The notes under the pieces were generated by a model, which was not told where the DNA came from, did no database searches, and saw only the letters and a list, made by a program, of their open reading frames with translations. Both the position numbers and the translations under genes were made by a program. Below are positions 15,267 to 23,166 of a stretch of DNA of 64,000 nt, one piece after another. How positions within the stretch are numbered: the first letter of the stretch is position 1; every line of letters begins with the position of its first letter. The stretch comes from Alistipes sp. (lineage in GTDB: Bacteria; Bacillota; Clostridia; Oscillospirales; Ruminococcaceae): assembly GCA_023667265.1 (NCBI GenBank), contig JAMPAJ010000001.1:1293151-1357150 (forward strand). Direction: 5' to 3'.

Positions 15267-16805
15267 TTGAAAAAGCTATTCAGATCCGCAGCAGCTCTGT
15301 TGACTTCGCTTGCCATGATCGCAGGTGCAGTTCCGCTGTCCTCTGTCGCCGAGGAGCTATCTACAGTGTCCGGTATTCTGGACACGTCAGACATTGCCAT
15401 TTCTTTCGGCGAATACGAGGATCTGCAGCTGACCTTTGACTTTCCTGATATTCAGGCGAGATCAGCCGGAGACTCTCCATACTTTCTGGGCGATTATCTT
15501 GACGCCAATAATAAGGCAGTATATGAAAAACTTGCCGAGCTGGTCACACCATCTGTGGACAGCTTCACCGTCACTCTGCCAAAATCTGTACAATTTACAA
15601 GCTCTTCTCTTGAGGTAAACGAAGATACGGACTTTTATAACGCGGTCTTTTCCTCCTGCGTAAGCGCTATGGAAGCGGCCTCCTTCGATCTTCCGCTGAT
15701 CTTCTGGATGGATAACAACCACACCTCCGTCTCGGCAAACAACATAAGATACAGCTATAGCCCCATATCCAGAAAGTACACCTTCACCGTCAGCGAGCTT
15801 ACGATTACGCCTGCCGCTTATGAGAATTTCAGTTCATTTGACGAGATACTAGAATACAAGGACATTCTGGAGCAGGCGATAGCCGATTTCCCTGTGGAGG
15901 GCGAGACTCGCGAGGAGCAGCTCCGCAGTATCCATGACTATATCTGCGGCTTCACCGTTTATGACCTGGAGGGAAAATTCAGCGGTTCAGCGCTCAGCTC
16001 GCTCGTTGTTCCCGGTTCTGTCTGCGAGGGATATTCCAAGGGCTTCAAGGCTATATGCGATAACATCGGTATCCCCTGCGTCTGCATTTTCGGAAACTAC
16101 AACGCTGACAATTCTACGGCGCATATGTGGAATTATGTCCTTATGGAGGACGGTTACTGGTATGCCGTTGACACGACCTGGGACGACAACGACGGAAAAT
16201 ACGGAATTGCGTTTGATGACCGCTTCTTCCTGAAAGGCTCGGATGAGTTTTTCGCACAGCATAGCGAATGCAGCGAATTTTTGCTGGCAAATCTGACATA
16301 TCCCGATATCGCTTCCTGGAATTACGGCAAAAATGAGGGAACGGTTACGACTGCCGCCACTTCCGCCGATACGACGGTGACGACAACTGCCTCTGAATCA
16401 TCCTCAACGACAAAGACAACATCGGCTTCAAGTCATGCGTCAACTGTAAAAACAACAACTACAAAGACGATATCTACAACAAAAACTACATCGACTAAAA
16501 AAACCACCTCAACTACAAAAACTACATCGACCACTAAAACAACATCCTCAACTGCCGTAACACCGCCAACAACGACAACGACTGCTGTTCCGGAGGAGTT
16601 CCCCTACGGAGACGTTAACAGAGACGGAAAGGTCACTATTGCCGATCTGGTGTACTGTGTAATGCACGTTCTCGGCTCGAAAGAAACACCGAACGACTGC
16701 GACCTTAACGACGACGGCGTATCTGACGCTTACGACGTTGTGCTCATGCGCAGAGCTATCGTGGGAATAATGGCGGATGCCGTAAAGTCCGGAAAGCGGA
16801 CATAA
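15267..16805 (+). CDS. Secreted transglutaminase-like protein with a C-terminal type I dockerin
   Basis: A 512-residue protein. TTG at 15267 is chosen because CGGAGGT lies 7 bp upstream and it gives a clean signal peptide (KKLFRSAAALLTSLAMIAGA). A transglutaminase/protease-like domain (about 205-325) shows a Cys-His-Asp triad: C253 (GSVCEGYSKGF), H286 (AHMWNYV) and D302 (VDTTWDD). A long Thr/Ser/Lys linker (about 358-442) leads to a dockerin (about 446-500) with two calcium loops, DVNRDGKVTIAD and DLNDDGVSDAYD. Dockerins plug into cohesins of cellulosome-like complexes; no cohesin is encoded here. The substrate of the enzyme domain is unknown. Confidence 0.92.
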   Translation: MKKLFRSAAALLTSLAMIAGAVPLSSVAEELSTVSGILDTSDIAISFGEYEDLQLTFDFPDIQARSAGDSPYFLGDYLDANNKAVYEKLAELVTPSVDSFTVTLPKSVQFTSSSLEVNEDTDFYNAVFSSCVSAMEAASFDLPLIFWMDNNHTSVSANNIRYSYSPISRKYTFTVSELTITPAAYENFSSFDEILEYKDILEQAIADFPVEGETREEQLRSIHDYICGFTVYDLEGKFSGSALSSLVVPGSVCEGYSKGFKAICDNIGIPCVCIFGNYNADNSTAHMWNYVLMEDGYWYAVDTTWDDNDGKYGIAFDDRFFLKGSDEFFAQHSECSEFLLANLTYPDIASWNYGKNEGTVTTAATSADTTVTTTASESSSTTKTTSASSHASTVKTTTTKTISTTKTTSTKKTTSTTKTTSTTKTTSSTAVTPPTTTTTAVPEEFPYGDVNRDGKVTIADLVYCVMHVLGSKETPNDCDLNDDGVSDAYDVVLMRRAIVGIMADAVKSGKRT

Positions 16806-16823
16806 AAACCATATAAGCCTTAG

Positions 16824-16856
16824 AAGCTGCCGCAGAATTATTGCGGCAGCTTTTTC
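16824..16856 (+). terminator. Intrinsic terminator of the dockerin gene
   Basis: AAGCTGCCGCA/TGCGGCAGCTT hairpin followed by a T-run. Confidence 0.88.
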
Positions 16857-16873
16857 TTTTGTCAGTATCGGTA

Positions 16874-16902
16874 TTGACAAAATGATGAAAATATAGTATA
16901 AT
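16874..16902 (+). promoter_or_regulatory. Promoter of the greA-lysS-nadE operon
   Basis: TTGACA (16874-16879), 17-bp spacer, TATAAT (16897-16902). Confidence 0.85.
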
Positions 16903-16988
16903 ATTTCTTATGAGTAATTGCCGCTATACTTCGGCTATTGCAGATTTTCCGATGATATTATTTTATTTTTATAAAGGAGTGTTTTGCT

Positions 16989-17456
16989 ATGGGTAAGCAG
17001 ATGTCAAGATCTAACTATGAGAAACTGGTTCTGGAGCTGGACGACCTTAAAATCAACAAACGTCGAGAGGTTGCAGAAAGACTTAAGGTCGCACGTTCAT
17101 ATGGTGACCTTTCGGAGAACGCTGAGTACGACGAGGCTAAAAATGAACAGGCTATCCTTGAAGCCAATATCGCTGAGTTACAGTATACTGTCGACAATGC
17201 TGAGATCATTGAGGAGCACGACATCTCCGTTGACGAGATCGGTATGGGTTCTGTCATAAAGATCAGAAGGGTTGGAAGCGATAAGATCGAAACCTTCACC
17301 ATAGTGGGAACAAACCACGTTGACGTGAAAAATGGCGCTATCTCTGATGAATCTCCTATCGGCAAGGCCGCTATGAAGAAAAAGGTAGGCGACGTTTTCA
17401 TCGTTGAAGCTCCCGTTGGACAACTCAACTTCGAGGTAATGGAGATCTCCAAGTAA
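16989..17456 (+). CDS. greA: Transcription elongation factor GreA
   Basis: A 155-residue protein of normal GreA length. The N-terminal coiled coil (about 1-75) holds the acidic tip motif GDLSENAEYDEAKNEQ, which enters the RNA polymerase channel and stimulates cleavage of backtracked RNA. A C-terminal FKBP-like domain follows (SPIGKAAMKKKVGDVFIVEAP). AAAGGAG precedes the ATG. It heads an operon with lysS 23 bp downstream. Confidence 0.96.
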   Translation: MGKQMSRSNYEKLVLELDDLKINKRREVAERLKVARSYGDLSENAEYDEAKNEQAILEANIAELQYTVDNAEIIEEHDISVDEIGMGSVIKIRRVGSDKIETFTIVGTNHVDVKNGAISDESPIGKAAMKKKVGDVFIVEAPVGQLNFEVMEISK

Positions 17457-17479
17457 TTTGATTGAAAGGATTTTTTGAA

Positions 17480-19099
17480 ATGAGTGACATTCAGAACAGC
17501 GCACCTGCCGCTGAAGAGCAGGATATAAATATTTTGAAGAAGGACAGGCTCGACAAGCTTGCTTCACTGCGGGAGGGCGGCTTCGATCCGTATCAGACGA
17601 CCAAATATGACGTCACGGGCAAGGCTGCTGATCTGAAAGCGGAATACGAATCAAAGGAAGCTGAGATAATCGCCGCTGCCAACGGCGACGAGGAGAAGAT
17701 CAAAGCCGACCTGGAGGCTCTTAACTGCAATATCATCAGAATAGCAGGAAGAATCATGAGCTGGCGCGATATGGGTAAGGCAAATTTCATCGACGTCCGC
17801 GACAGCTCTGACAGAATACAGGTATATGTCCGCTCTAACGACGTAGGCGCAGACCTGTTCAAGGAATTTAAGAAAAAGTGGGATATAGGCGACGTTATCG
17901 GCGTTGAGGGCTTCGTTTTCAGAACAAGAAAGGGCGAAATTTCTATCCACGCAAAGAGCATCCAGCTCCTTTCAAAGTCTCTCCTGCCCCTGCCCGAAAA
18001 GTGGCACGGTCTCAAGGATCAGGATACACGCTACCGTCAGCGTTATGTTGACCTTATTGTAAATCCTGACGTTAAGGACACTTTTGTAAAGAGAAGCCGC
18101 ATTATGAGCGAGATAAGAAATTACCTGGATGATCTGGGCTATATGGAGGTTGACACGCCTGTTCTCCACACTCTGGAGATCGGTGCGTCTGCTCGTCCCT
18201 TTATAACTCATCACAACACTCTCGATATGGATATGTACCTCAGAATCGAGACGGAGCTTTATTTGAAGAGGCTTATCGTCGGAGGATTTGACAAGGTATA
18301 CGAGGTTGGACGTATTTTCCGCAACGAGGGAATGGATCCTTCGCATAATCCGGAGTTTACGACTGTTGAGATGTACCAGGCATACACAGACTATATCGGA
18401 ATGATGAATCTCATTGAGAATATGTACCGCACTATCGCCGAGAATGTATGCGGAACGTCGAAGATCACATATCAGGGAGTTGAGATCGACCTTGGAAAGC
18501 CCTGGGAGCGGCTTACTATGGTCGAGTCCGTCAAGAAGTATGCCGGCGTTGACTACAACGACTGGGCTGACGACGCTGCTGCCCGTGCCTGCGCAAAGGA
18601 AAAGGGCGTTGAGGTCGAAGAAGGCGACACGGCAACAAAGGGTCACGTTCTTATCGCTTTCTTTGACGCCTTTGTTGAGGATAAGCTCATTCAGCCTACT
18701 ATCATCTACGATTATCCCGTTGAGAACTCTCCTCTTGCAAAGAGAAAGCCTTCAGATCCGGCATTTACCGAGAGATTCGAGTATTTCATCTACTGCCGCG
18801 AAATGGGCAACGCTTTCTCGGAGCTGAACGACCCTATCGACCAGAGAGAGCGATTCGTAAAGCAGGTTGAGGCTAAGCGTGCGACCGGAGCCAATGCCGA
18901 GGTCGACGAAGATTTCGTAACTGCGCTGGAATACGGTATGCCTCCTACGGGCGGACTCGGATTCGGCGTTGACCGTCTCGTTATGCTCCTGACAGACAGT
19001 CCGTCTATCAGGGATGTACTGCTCTTCCCGACAATGAAGCCTATTCCTGCTAACAGCGGACGTCCCGGCAAGGATGAGACCTCTGGAGCTGAAGAATAA
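17480..19099 (+). CDS. lysS: Lysyl-tRNA synthetase, class II
   Basis: A 539-residue protein from the ATG at 17480 (AAAGGA upstream; a TTG six codons earlier lacks a ribosome site). It has an OB-fold anticodon-binding domain (about 70-180; AGRIMSWRDMGKANFIDVRD) and a class II catalytic core with motif 1 near RSRIMSEIRNYLDDLGYMEVDTPVL, motif 2 FRNEGMDPSHNPEFTTVE and motif 3 GLGFGVDRLVMLLTDSPSIRDVLLFP. It charges tRNA-Lys in the cytoplasm. The tail beyond motif 3 is short and acidic. The next gene starts 4 bp after the stop. Confidence 0.97.
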   Translation: MSDIQNSAPAAEEQDINILKKDRLDKLASLREGGFDPYQTTKYDVTGKAADLKAEYESKEAEIIAAANGDEEKIKADLEALNCNIIRIAGRIMSWRDMGKANFIDVRDSSDRIQVYVRSNDVGADLFKEFKKKWDIGDVIGVEGFVFRTRKGEISIHAKSIQLLSKSLLPLPEKWHGLKDQDTRYRQRYVDLIVNPDVKDTFVKRSRIMSEIRNYLDDLGYMEVDTPVLHTLEIGASARPFITHHNTLDMDMYLRIETELYLKRLIVGGFDKVYEVGRIFRNEGMDPSHNPEFTTVEMYQAYTDYIGMMNLIENMYRTIAENVCGTSKITYQGVEIDLGKPWERLTMVESVKKYAGVDYNDWADDAAARACAKEKGVEVEEGDTATKGHVLIAFFDAFVEDKLIQPTIIYDYPVENSPLAKRKPSDPAFTERFEYFIYCREMGNAFSELNDPIDQRERFVKQVEAKRATGANAEVDEDFVTALEYGMPPTGGLGFGVDRLVMLLTDSPSIRDVLLFPTMKPIPANSGRPGKDETSGAEE

Positions 19100-19103
19100 A
19101 AAT

Positions 19104-20039
19104 ATGAAAAATAAAGATGCCAAAGAAAAGACTTCTCCCGAAAAGAAAGCCGAAACGACCGAGGATGACGATGATAAGCTCCACATAACAAAAAGTGTTT
19201 TCCAGACCTCCAAAGAGAGGAAGGAAAAGGAGGATGAAGAGGAGCGTAAGCGACAGGAGGCTCTTGAACAGCAGCTTGCCGAAAGGCGGAAAAAGGCTCA
19301 GGAAGCTCACGATAAGCGGCTTGAGCAGGAGCGCCTTGAGCTTCTGAAGCTGAAACACGGCGTTATCGAGGAAAGCGAAGCTATCCATGAGGAAACGGAG
19401 GAGAAGGTCAGGCTTTCTCTGTGGGGAAAAATCAAGAATTTTTTCTACCACAACAAATGGTGGCTTGGAATAGGAACGGTTACAGCTTTTATTGCCGTTT
19501 TTCTCATAGTGAATCTTATAACAAGACCGAATCCGGATATGATAGTGCTGATGATCGGCGAAAACTATACACTTAATGAGGAATCAGACCTGACAGACTA
19601 TATAACCTCGTTCTGCGAGGATTTCAATGAAAACGGAAAAACCGAAGCGGCTGTCTACTATATACCCTATACCGGCGACCAGGGAAAGGATTACGCCAAC
19701 GGTGTCCAGACAAAACTGACGGTCGAGGTGCAGTCCGGCGAGGCGGTTATCGTTATCGGAAATAATATGGCAGACGAGGTATTTTACGACACCGATTCCC
19801 TCGTTGATCTGGAAACGCTGTTTCCCGGAAACGACCACGTGAATGGTTGCAAGCTGATGCTTAGCGGCACGAAATTTGCGGAAAAGGTCGGCGTTCCGCC
19901 AAGCGTTGTGGGCGAAGAATGGTTTCTGGCGATACGAAAGCCTCAGAAGCTTATGAATACGAGTCAGAAGAAAATGCAGAAGGTCTACGACAGGGATGTT
20001 GAGGTTTTCATGGCGCTTGTCGAAGATATCTGCGATTAA
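19104..20039 (+). CDS. Single-pass membrane protein with a charged coiled-coil N-terminus, function unknown
   Basis: A 311-residue protein from the ATG at 19104, 4 bp after lysS, so probably translationally coupled. About 110 Lys/Glu-rich residues likely form a cytoplasmic coiled coil (KERKEKEDEEERKRQEALEQ). One membrane span follows (WWLGIGTVTAFIAVFLIVNL), then an extracellular domain of about 180 residues (PDMIVLMIGENYTL onward) with no catalytic motif I recognise. It sits inside an operon of core genes between lysS and nadE. No function is proposed. Confidence 0.8.
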   Translation: MKNKDAKEKTSPEKKAETTEDDDDKLHITKSVFQTSKERKEKEDEEERKRQEALEQQLAERRKKAQEAHDKRLEQERLELLKLKHGVIEESEAIHEETEEKVRLSLWGKIKNFFYHNKWWLGIGTVTAFIAVFLIVNLITRPNPDMIVLMIGENYTLNEESDLTDYITSFCEDFNENGKTEAAVYYIPYTGDQGKDYANGVQTKLTVEVQSGEAVIVIGNNMADEVFYDTDSLVDLETLFPGNDHVNGCKLMLSGTKFAEKVGVPPSVVGEEWFLAIRKPQKLMNTSQKKMQKVYDRDVEVFMALVEDICD

Positions 20040-20051
20040 GGAGAGTGTGTT

Positions 20052-20801
20052 ATGAGCTATAATTTTGATACTGAAAAGGTTACTGCCGAGCTTATTAACT
20101 GGGTAAAAAATTATTTTGCCGAGACTGCCGCACCGGATACTAAGGCTGTTATCGGAATTTCCGGAGGCAAGGACAGCTCTGTTGCCGCTGCTGTATGCGT
20201 AAAGGCATTGGGCAGGGACAGAGTTATCGGCGTTCTCATGCCAAAGGGCGAGCAGCCAGACATTGATTGCAGCCGGCTTCTCGTGGATACCCTGGGCATC
20301 GAAAATTACACCATAAATATCGGCTCTGCCTATGCCGCTCTGACAGAAGAGCTGGAGAAGCAGATCGCTCTTAATTCGCAAGCCGTTATCAATACGCCGC
20401 CGCGTCTGCGTATGACAACGCTGTATGCTGTTGCAGCTGCGGTAGGAGGACGTGTTATCAATACCTGCAATCTTTCGGAGGACTGGGTCGGCTACTCCAC
20501 AAAATTCGGAGATTCCGCAGGCGATGTTTCGCCGCTCTCTTCACTGACTGTTACGGAAATACTGCAAATCGGCGACTATCTTGGTCTCCCGGCACAGCTC
20601 GTTCACAAAACGCCTATCGACGGTCTCTGCGGAAAGACGGACGAAGAGAATCTCGGATTTACATATGCGGAGCTTGACCGCTATATCCGCGGACTTACAG
20701 ACCTTTCGGATAAACCGGAGCTGAAAGAAAAAATCGACAGGATGCACAGGAATAACCTGCACAAATTGCAGCTTATGCCTATGTTTAAAGTTGAATTTTA
20801 A
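20052..20801 (+). CDS. nadE: NH3-dependent NAD+ synthetase
   Basis: A 249-residue protein, the length of the ammonia-dependent form without a glutaminase domain. The ATP-pyrophosphatase P-loop IGISGGKDSSVAAA is near residue 34, with CNLSEDWVGYSTKFGDSAGDVSPL further on for deamido-NAD and ATP binding. It catalyses the last step of NAD synthesis, adenylating and amidating nicotinic acid adenine dinucleotide. Last gene of the greA operon, followed by a terminator. GGAGAGTG precedes the ATG. Confidence 0.95.
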   Translation: MSYNFDTEKVTAELINWVKNYFAETAAPDTKAVIGISGGKDSSVAAAVCVKALGRDRVIGVLMPKGEQPDIDCSRLLVDTLGIENYTINIGSAYAALTEELEKQIALNSQAVINTPPRLRMTTLYAVAAAVGGRVINTCNLSEDWVGYSTKFGDSAGDVSPLSSLTVTEILQIGDYLGLPAQLVHKTPIDGLCGKTDEENLGFTYAELDRYIRGLTDLSDKPELKEKIDRMHRNNLHKLQLMPMFKVEF

Positions 20802-20809
20802 AAAATAAA

Positions 20810-20848
20810 AATGCTGATGCAGAATTTGTCTTGCATCAGCATTTTTTA
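20810..20848. terminator. Bidirectional terminator between nadE and bioY
   Basis: AATGCTGATGCA/TGCATCAGCATT hairpin with T-runs on both strands, between convergent genes. Confidence 0.88.
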
Positions 20849-20883
20849 GTTCAGGCAACATTACCACGCAATGGTCGATAGCT

Positions 20884-21447
20884 TTATCGTGATTTCAGCA
20901 CAGGAGATAATCGCCGCGCCAGCGTCACAGCCAGTCCAAGTTTAATAAGATCGGGAATAATAAACGGTACTACGCACCAGCCCAGAACAACAGTAAGACC
21001 TACCGCGCCGTTCGCTCTGGAATATACGACCATAAACCAAGCCGTCCCGAAAGCGTAAAGCACGACTAATCCTATAACCATTGCGAGGATCTCGACCCAC
21101 ATCTTTTTCCCTGAGATACCAACGATCAGCCAATAGATCAATCCCATAAAAACAAAACCCACTATATATCCTCCCGTGTTTCCAAGAAGGATACCAAGTC
21201 CGGAGGTAAACTGGGCAAACACCGGGACGCCGACCACTCCAAGCAATAAATGCACAAGGATTGATACCGTACCGCGTTTGCCGCCCAATGCCGACAACAC
21301 GAAAAATACAGCAAAAGTCTGCATTGTAAACGGCACGGTGGTTGGTATGTTTATCCAGGAGCAAATTGCTATAAACACCGCTCCCAGCGCCATATAAACC
21401 AGGTCAATTGTTTTAAGCTTTCTCTTCGCTTCATTTTGATTACTCAT
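20884..21447 (-). CDS. bioY: Biotin transporter substrate-binding subunit BioY
   Basis: A 187-residue membrane protein of BioY length with about six spans. It is the biotin-binding S component of an ECF transporter, or acts alone; no EcfA/EcfT genes are in the window, so a shared energising module is likely. Typical features are IPTTVPFTMQTFAVFFVLSALGGKRGT and GNTGGYIVGF. The start is the ATG at 21447 with GGAGGGT upstream; an open extension upstream overlaps the DUF1284 gene and is not used. The real start overlaps that gene by 8 bp, implying coupled translation. No BirA-type operator was found. Confidence 0.92.
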   Translation of the reverse strand: MSNQNEAKRKLKTIDLVYMALGAVFIAICSWINIPTTVPFTMQTFAVFFVLSALGGKRGTVSILVHLLLGVVGVPVFAQFTSGLGILLGNTGGYIVGFVFMGLIYWLIVGISGKKMWVEILAMVIGLVVLYAFGTAWFMVVYSRANGAVGLTVVLGWCVVPFIIPDLIKLGLAVTLARRLSPVLKSR

Positions 21448-21829
21448 CGTAATAACCCTCCGTACTCCTGCAAAGCTCAAACCACTGGCAGCAGCTGCAA
21501 ATTTTGTTAAATTCGTCCGTTTCAAAAATTTGTTTCCGCGCTTTAGCTGAAAGATATTTCCATGGAAAATCCTCCCCATAGGCGAGCTTACAATTTCTAA
21601 GGACGTCGTCGTCCATTATAGCCACCTTTTCAAGCGAATTGCAGGCATCATTCATATTGTTTGGGCACACTTGGCAAAGATCATCACATCCACGCGTAAG
21701 AGTAATTGGTGTCATAGGCTCGTCTGTTAGTTCTGATACTATTGACTTCATATGTACGGTGAAGGATTCATTATATCCGTGACCTGTAAATTTCTGAATA
21801 CAAAGCAGGTGGTGCGGTCTTAAATTCAT
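21440..21829 (-). CDS. DUF1284 protein (putative iron-sulfur protein)
   Basis: A 129-residue protein starting with the DUF1284 signature LRPHHLLCIQKFTGHGYN. It has many cysteines arranged in pairs (CDDLCQVCPNNMNDAC, CSCCQWFELC), suggesting a metal or Fe-S cluster. It is co-transcribed with, and overlaps, bioY, from the strong promoter at 21896-21924. Members of the family have no settled function. The link to biotin is by context only. Confidence 0.85.
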   Translation of the reverse strand: MNLRPHHLLCIQKFTGHGYNESFTVHMKSIVSELTDEPMTPITLTRGCDDLCQVCPNNMNDACNSLEKVAIMDDDVLRNCKLAYGEDFPWKYLSAKARKQIFETDEFNKICSCCQWFELCRSTEGYYDE

Positions 21830-21895
21830 ATCAGCTCCCCTTTCATTTGATGCAAACCCTTGATTGTCTGATTCTTAGAAACATCCAACATTTAC

Positions 21896-21924
21896 ATTAT
21901 ATCACAAAAAAAAAGAAATGTCAA
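21896..21924 (-). promoter_or_regulatory. Promoter of the DUF1284-bioY operon
   Basis: Minus-strand TTGACA (21919-21924), 17-bp spacer, TATAAT (21896-21901): a consensus match. Confidence 0.85.
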
Positions 21925-21968
21925 CCCTATTTCTAAAATAAGGTGACATTAATTTTTAAAATCTAAAA

Positions 21969-22008
21969 TTAAGGCAGTACCGCACGAAGATTGTGCGGTA
22001 CTGCCTTA
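21969..22008. repeat. Family B repeat, copy B2: minimal hairpin
   Basis: AAGGCAGTACCGCAC (21971-21985) and its exact reverse complement (21993-22007) with a 7-base loop. It is the two ends of the B1-type element joined with nothing between. Its last bases TTA are, on the minus strand, the TAA stop of the methyltransferase gene. It may serve as a terminator. Confidence 0.8.
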
Positions 22009-22815
22009 TCTCAGCTCCCAGAAAGCAACCGCACTGGCGGCGGCAACATTCAGCGAATCAACACCGTCAGCCATAGGAATTTTCACAGTATAGTCGCTCG
22101 CCTCAATAGTTGCCATCTTCAGCCCCTCGCCCTCAGTTCCGAGAATGACCGCAAGTCTATCTATATTTTTCAGCCGTGGGTCGTCTATATTCAATGTCTC
22201 GTCATGAAGCGCCATCGCTGCCGTTACAACCCCCATTTTCCGAAGTTTTTCTATATATTCTGGCGATTCACCGTCAATATATGCCCATGGGATCCTGAAC
22301 ACATTGCCCATGCTGACACGAATTGAACGCCTGTAAAGCGGATCGCTGCTGGGCTTCGTGAGCAGAACTGCGTCGAAGCTCAACGCTGCCGCAGACCTGA
22401 TTACAGCTCCAACATTCGTCTGATTCATGACATCCTCTAAAACGGCTATTCTACGCGCTTTTGCACATATTTCCTCCGCACTTGGAAGCAGCTTCCGATA
22501 CATAGCGCAGAGCATTCCCTGAGTCAGCTTGAACCCGGTAAGCTGAGTAAGTACAGAGCTGTCGGCAGTGTAAATATTAATATCGCCGCATTTTTCAATT
22601 ATATCCGCGCCCTGACCGCTTATGTACTTTCTCTCCGTCAGCATCGACAACGGCTTATATCCTGCGTCAAGAGCAAGACGTATGACCTTGGGACTTTCAG
22701 CGATAAAGATTCCCATATCCGGCTCAAACCAGCGTTTCAATCCGATCTCATTCGTGGAGACATACGGCATAAGCTCCGGCATAGACAAATCGGTTATTTC
22801 AATAATAGTTGGCAT
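22006..22815 (-). CDS. RNA 2'-O-methyltransferase, TrmH/SpoU family
   Basis: A 269-residue protein from the ATG at 22815 (AAGGAGATT upstream). It has an N-terminal RNA-binding domain (about 20-110) and a SPOUT domain with LEDVMNQTNVGAVIRSAAAL, LAVILGTEGEGLKMATI and IPMADGVDSLNVAAASAVAFW. It methylates a ribose in rRNA or tRNA; the exact target cannot be told. It differs from rlmB at 8699. It lies downstream of copA, separated by repeat B3. Its stop codon falls in repeat B2. Confidence 0.88.
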   Translation of the reverse strand: MPTIIEITDLSMPELMPYVSTNEIGLKRWFEPDMGIFIAESPKVIRLALDAGYKPLSMLTERKYISGQGADIIEKCGDINIYTADSSVLTQLTGFKLTQGMLCAMYRKLLPSAEEICAKARRIAVLEDVMNQTNVGAVIRSAAALSFDAVLLTKPSSDPLYRRSIRVSMGNVFRIPWAYIDGESPEYIEKLRKMGVVTAAMALHDETLNIDDPRLKNIDRLAVILGTEGEGLKMATIEASDYTVKIPMADGVDSLNVAAASAVAFWELR

Positions 22816-22872
22816 TATAATCTCCTTATGAAAAGACCGCATACACTCTACAGGGGCATATGCGGCGTATTC

Positions 22873-22962
22873 TTAGGCAATACCGCACAAAGATTGTGCC
22901 GGAAAATCTGCAAGCAGATTCGGTACAAAGACGTCAGTCAGGCTTTGTGAGGTGTTGCCTTA
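22873..22962. repeat. Family B repeat, copy B3
   Basis: 90 bp with ends TTAGGCAATACCGCACAAAG and the imperfect reverse complement of that type at 22942-22962. The inside has further inverted segments (AATCTGC/GCAGATT). Its last three bases supply the TAA stop of copA/copZ. Confidence 0.75.
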
Positions 22963-23166
22963 TGCGATGCTCTTTACCTCATAGCCTGCATCTGTTACAG
23001 CCTTTGTAAGCACCTCGTCTGATACTTCCTTGGACAGCTCAAGATATGCACACTTATTCTCCAGCGAAACCTCAGCGCTTACACCGTCAATTCCGTTAAG
23101 CACTTTGTCAACTGTACCTGTACAATGGCTGCACATCATTCCGTCGATATACATTGTCTTTTTCAT
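22960..23166 (-). CDS. copZ: Copper chaperone CopZ, nested in the 3' end of copA in the same frame
   Basis: From the internal ATG at 23166 the reading frame gives a complete 68-residue HMA protein with MMCSHC, typical of CopZ. AAAGGAGGTGA (23172-23182) lies 8 bases before this ATG, stronger than most ribosome sites in the window. The simplest reading is one frame yielding both the fused ATPase and free chaperone. The alternative is that the ribosome site is left over from a former gene boundary and is now silent. Confidence 0.65.
   Translation of the reverse strand: MKKTMYIDGMMCSHCTGTVDKVLNGIDGVSAEVSLENKCAYLELSKEVSDEVLTKAVTDAGYEVKSIA

Noticed and set aside
21830-21968. BirA biotin operator or riboswitch upstream of bioY
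   Set aside because: No TTGTAAAC-type dyad and no known aptamer were seen; only a consensus promoter and an AT-rich dyad.
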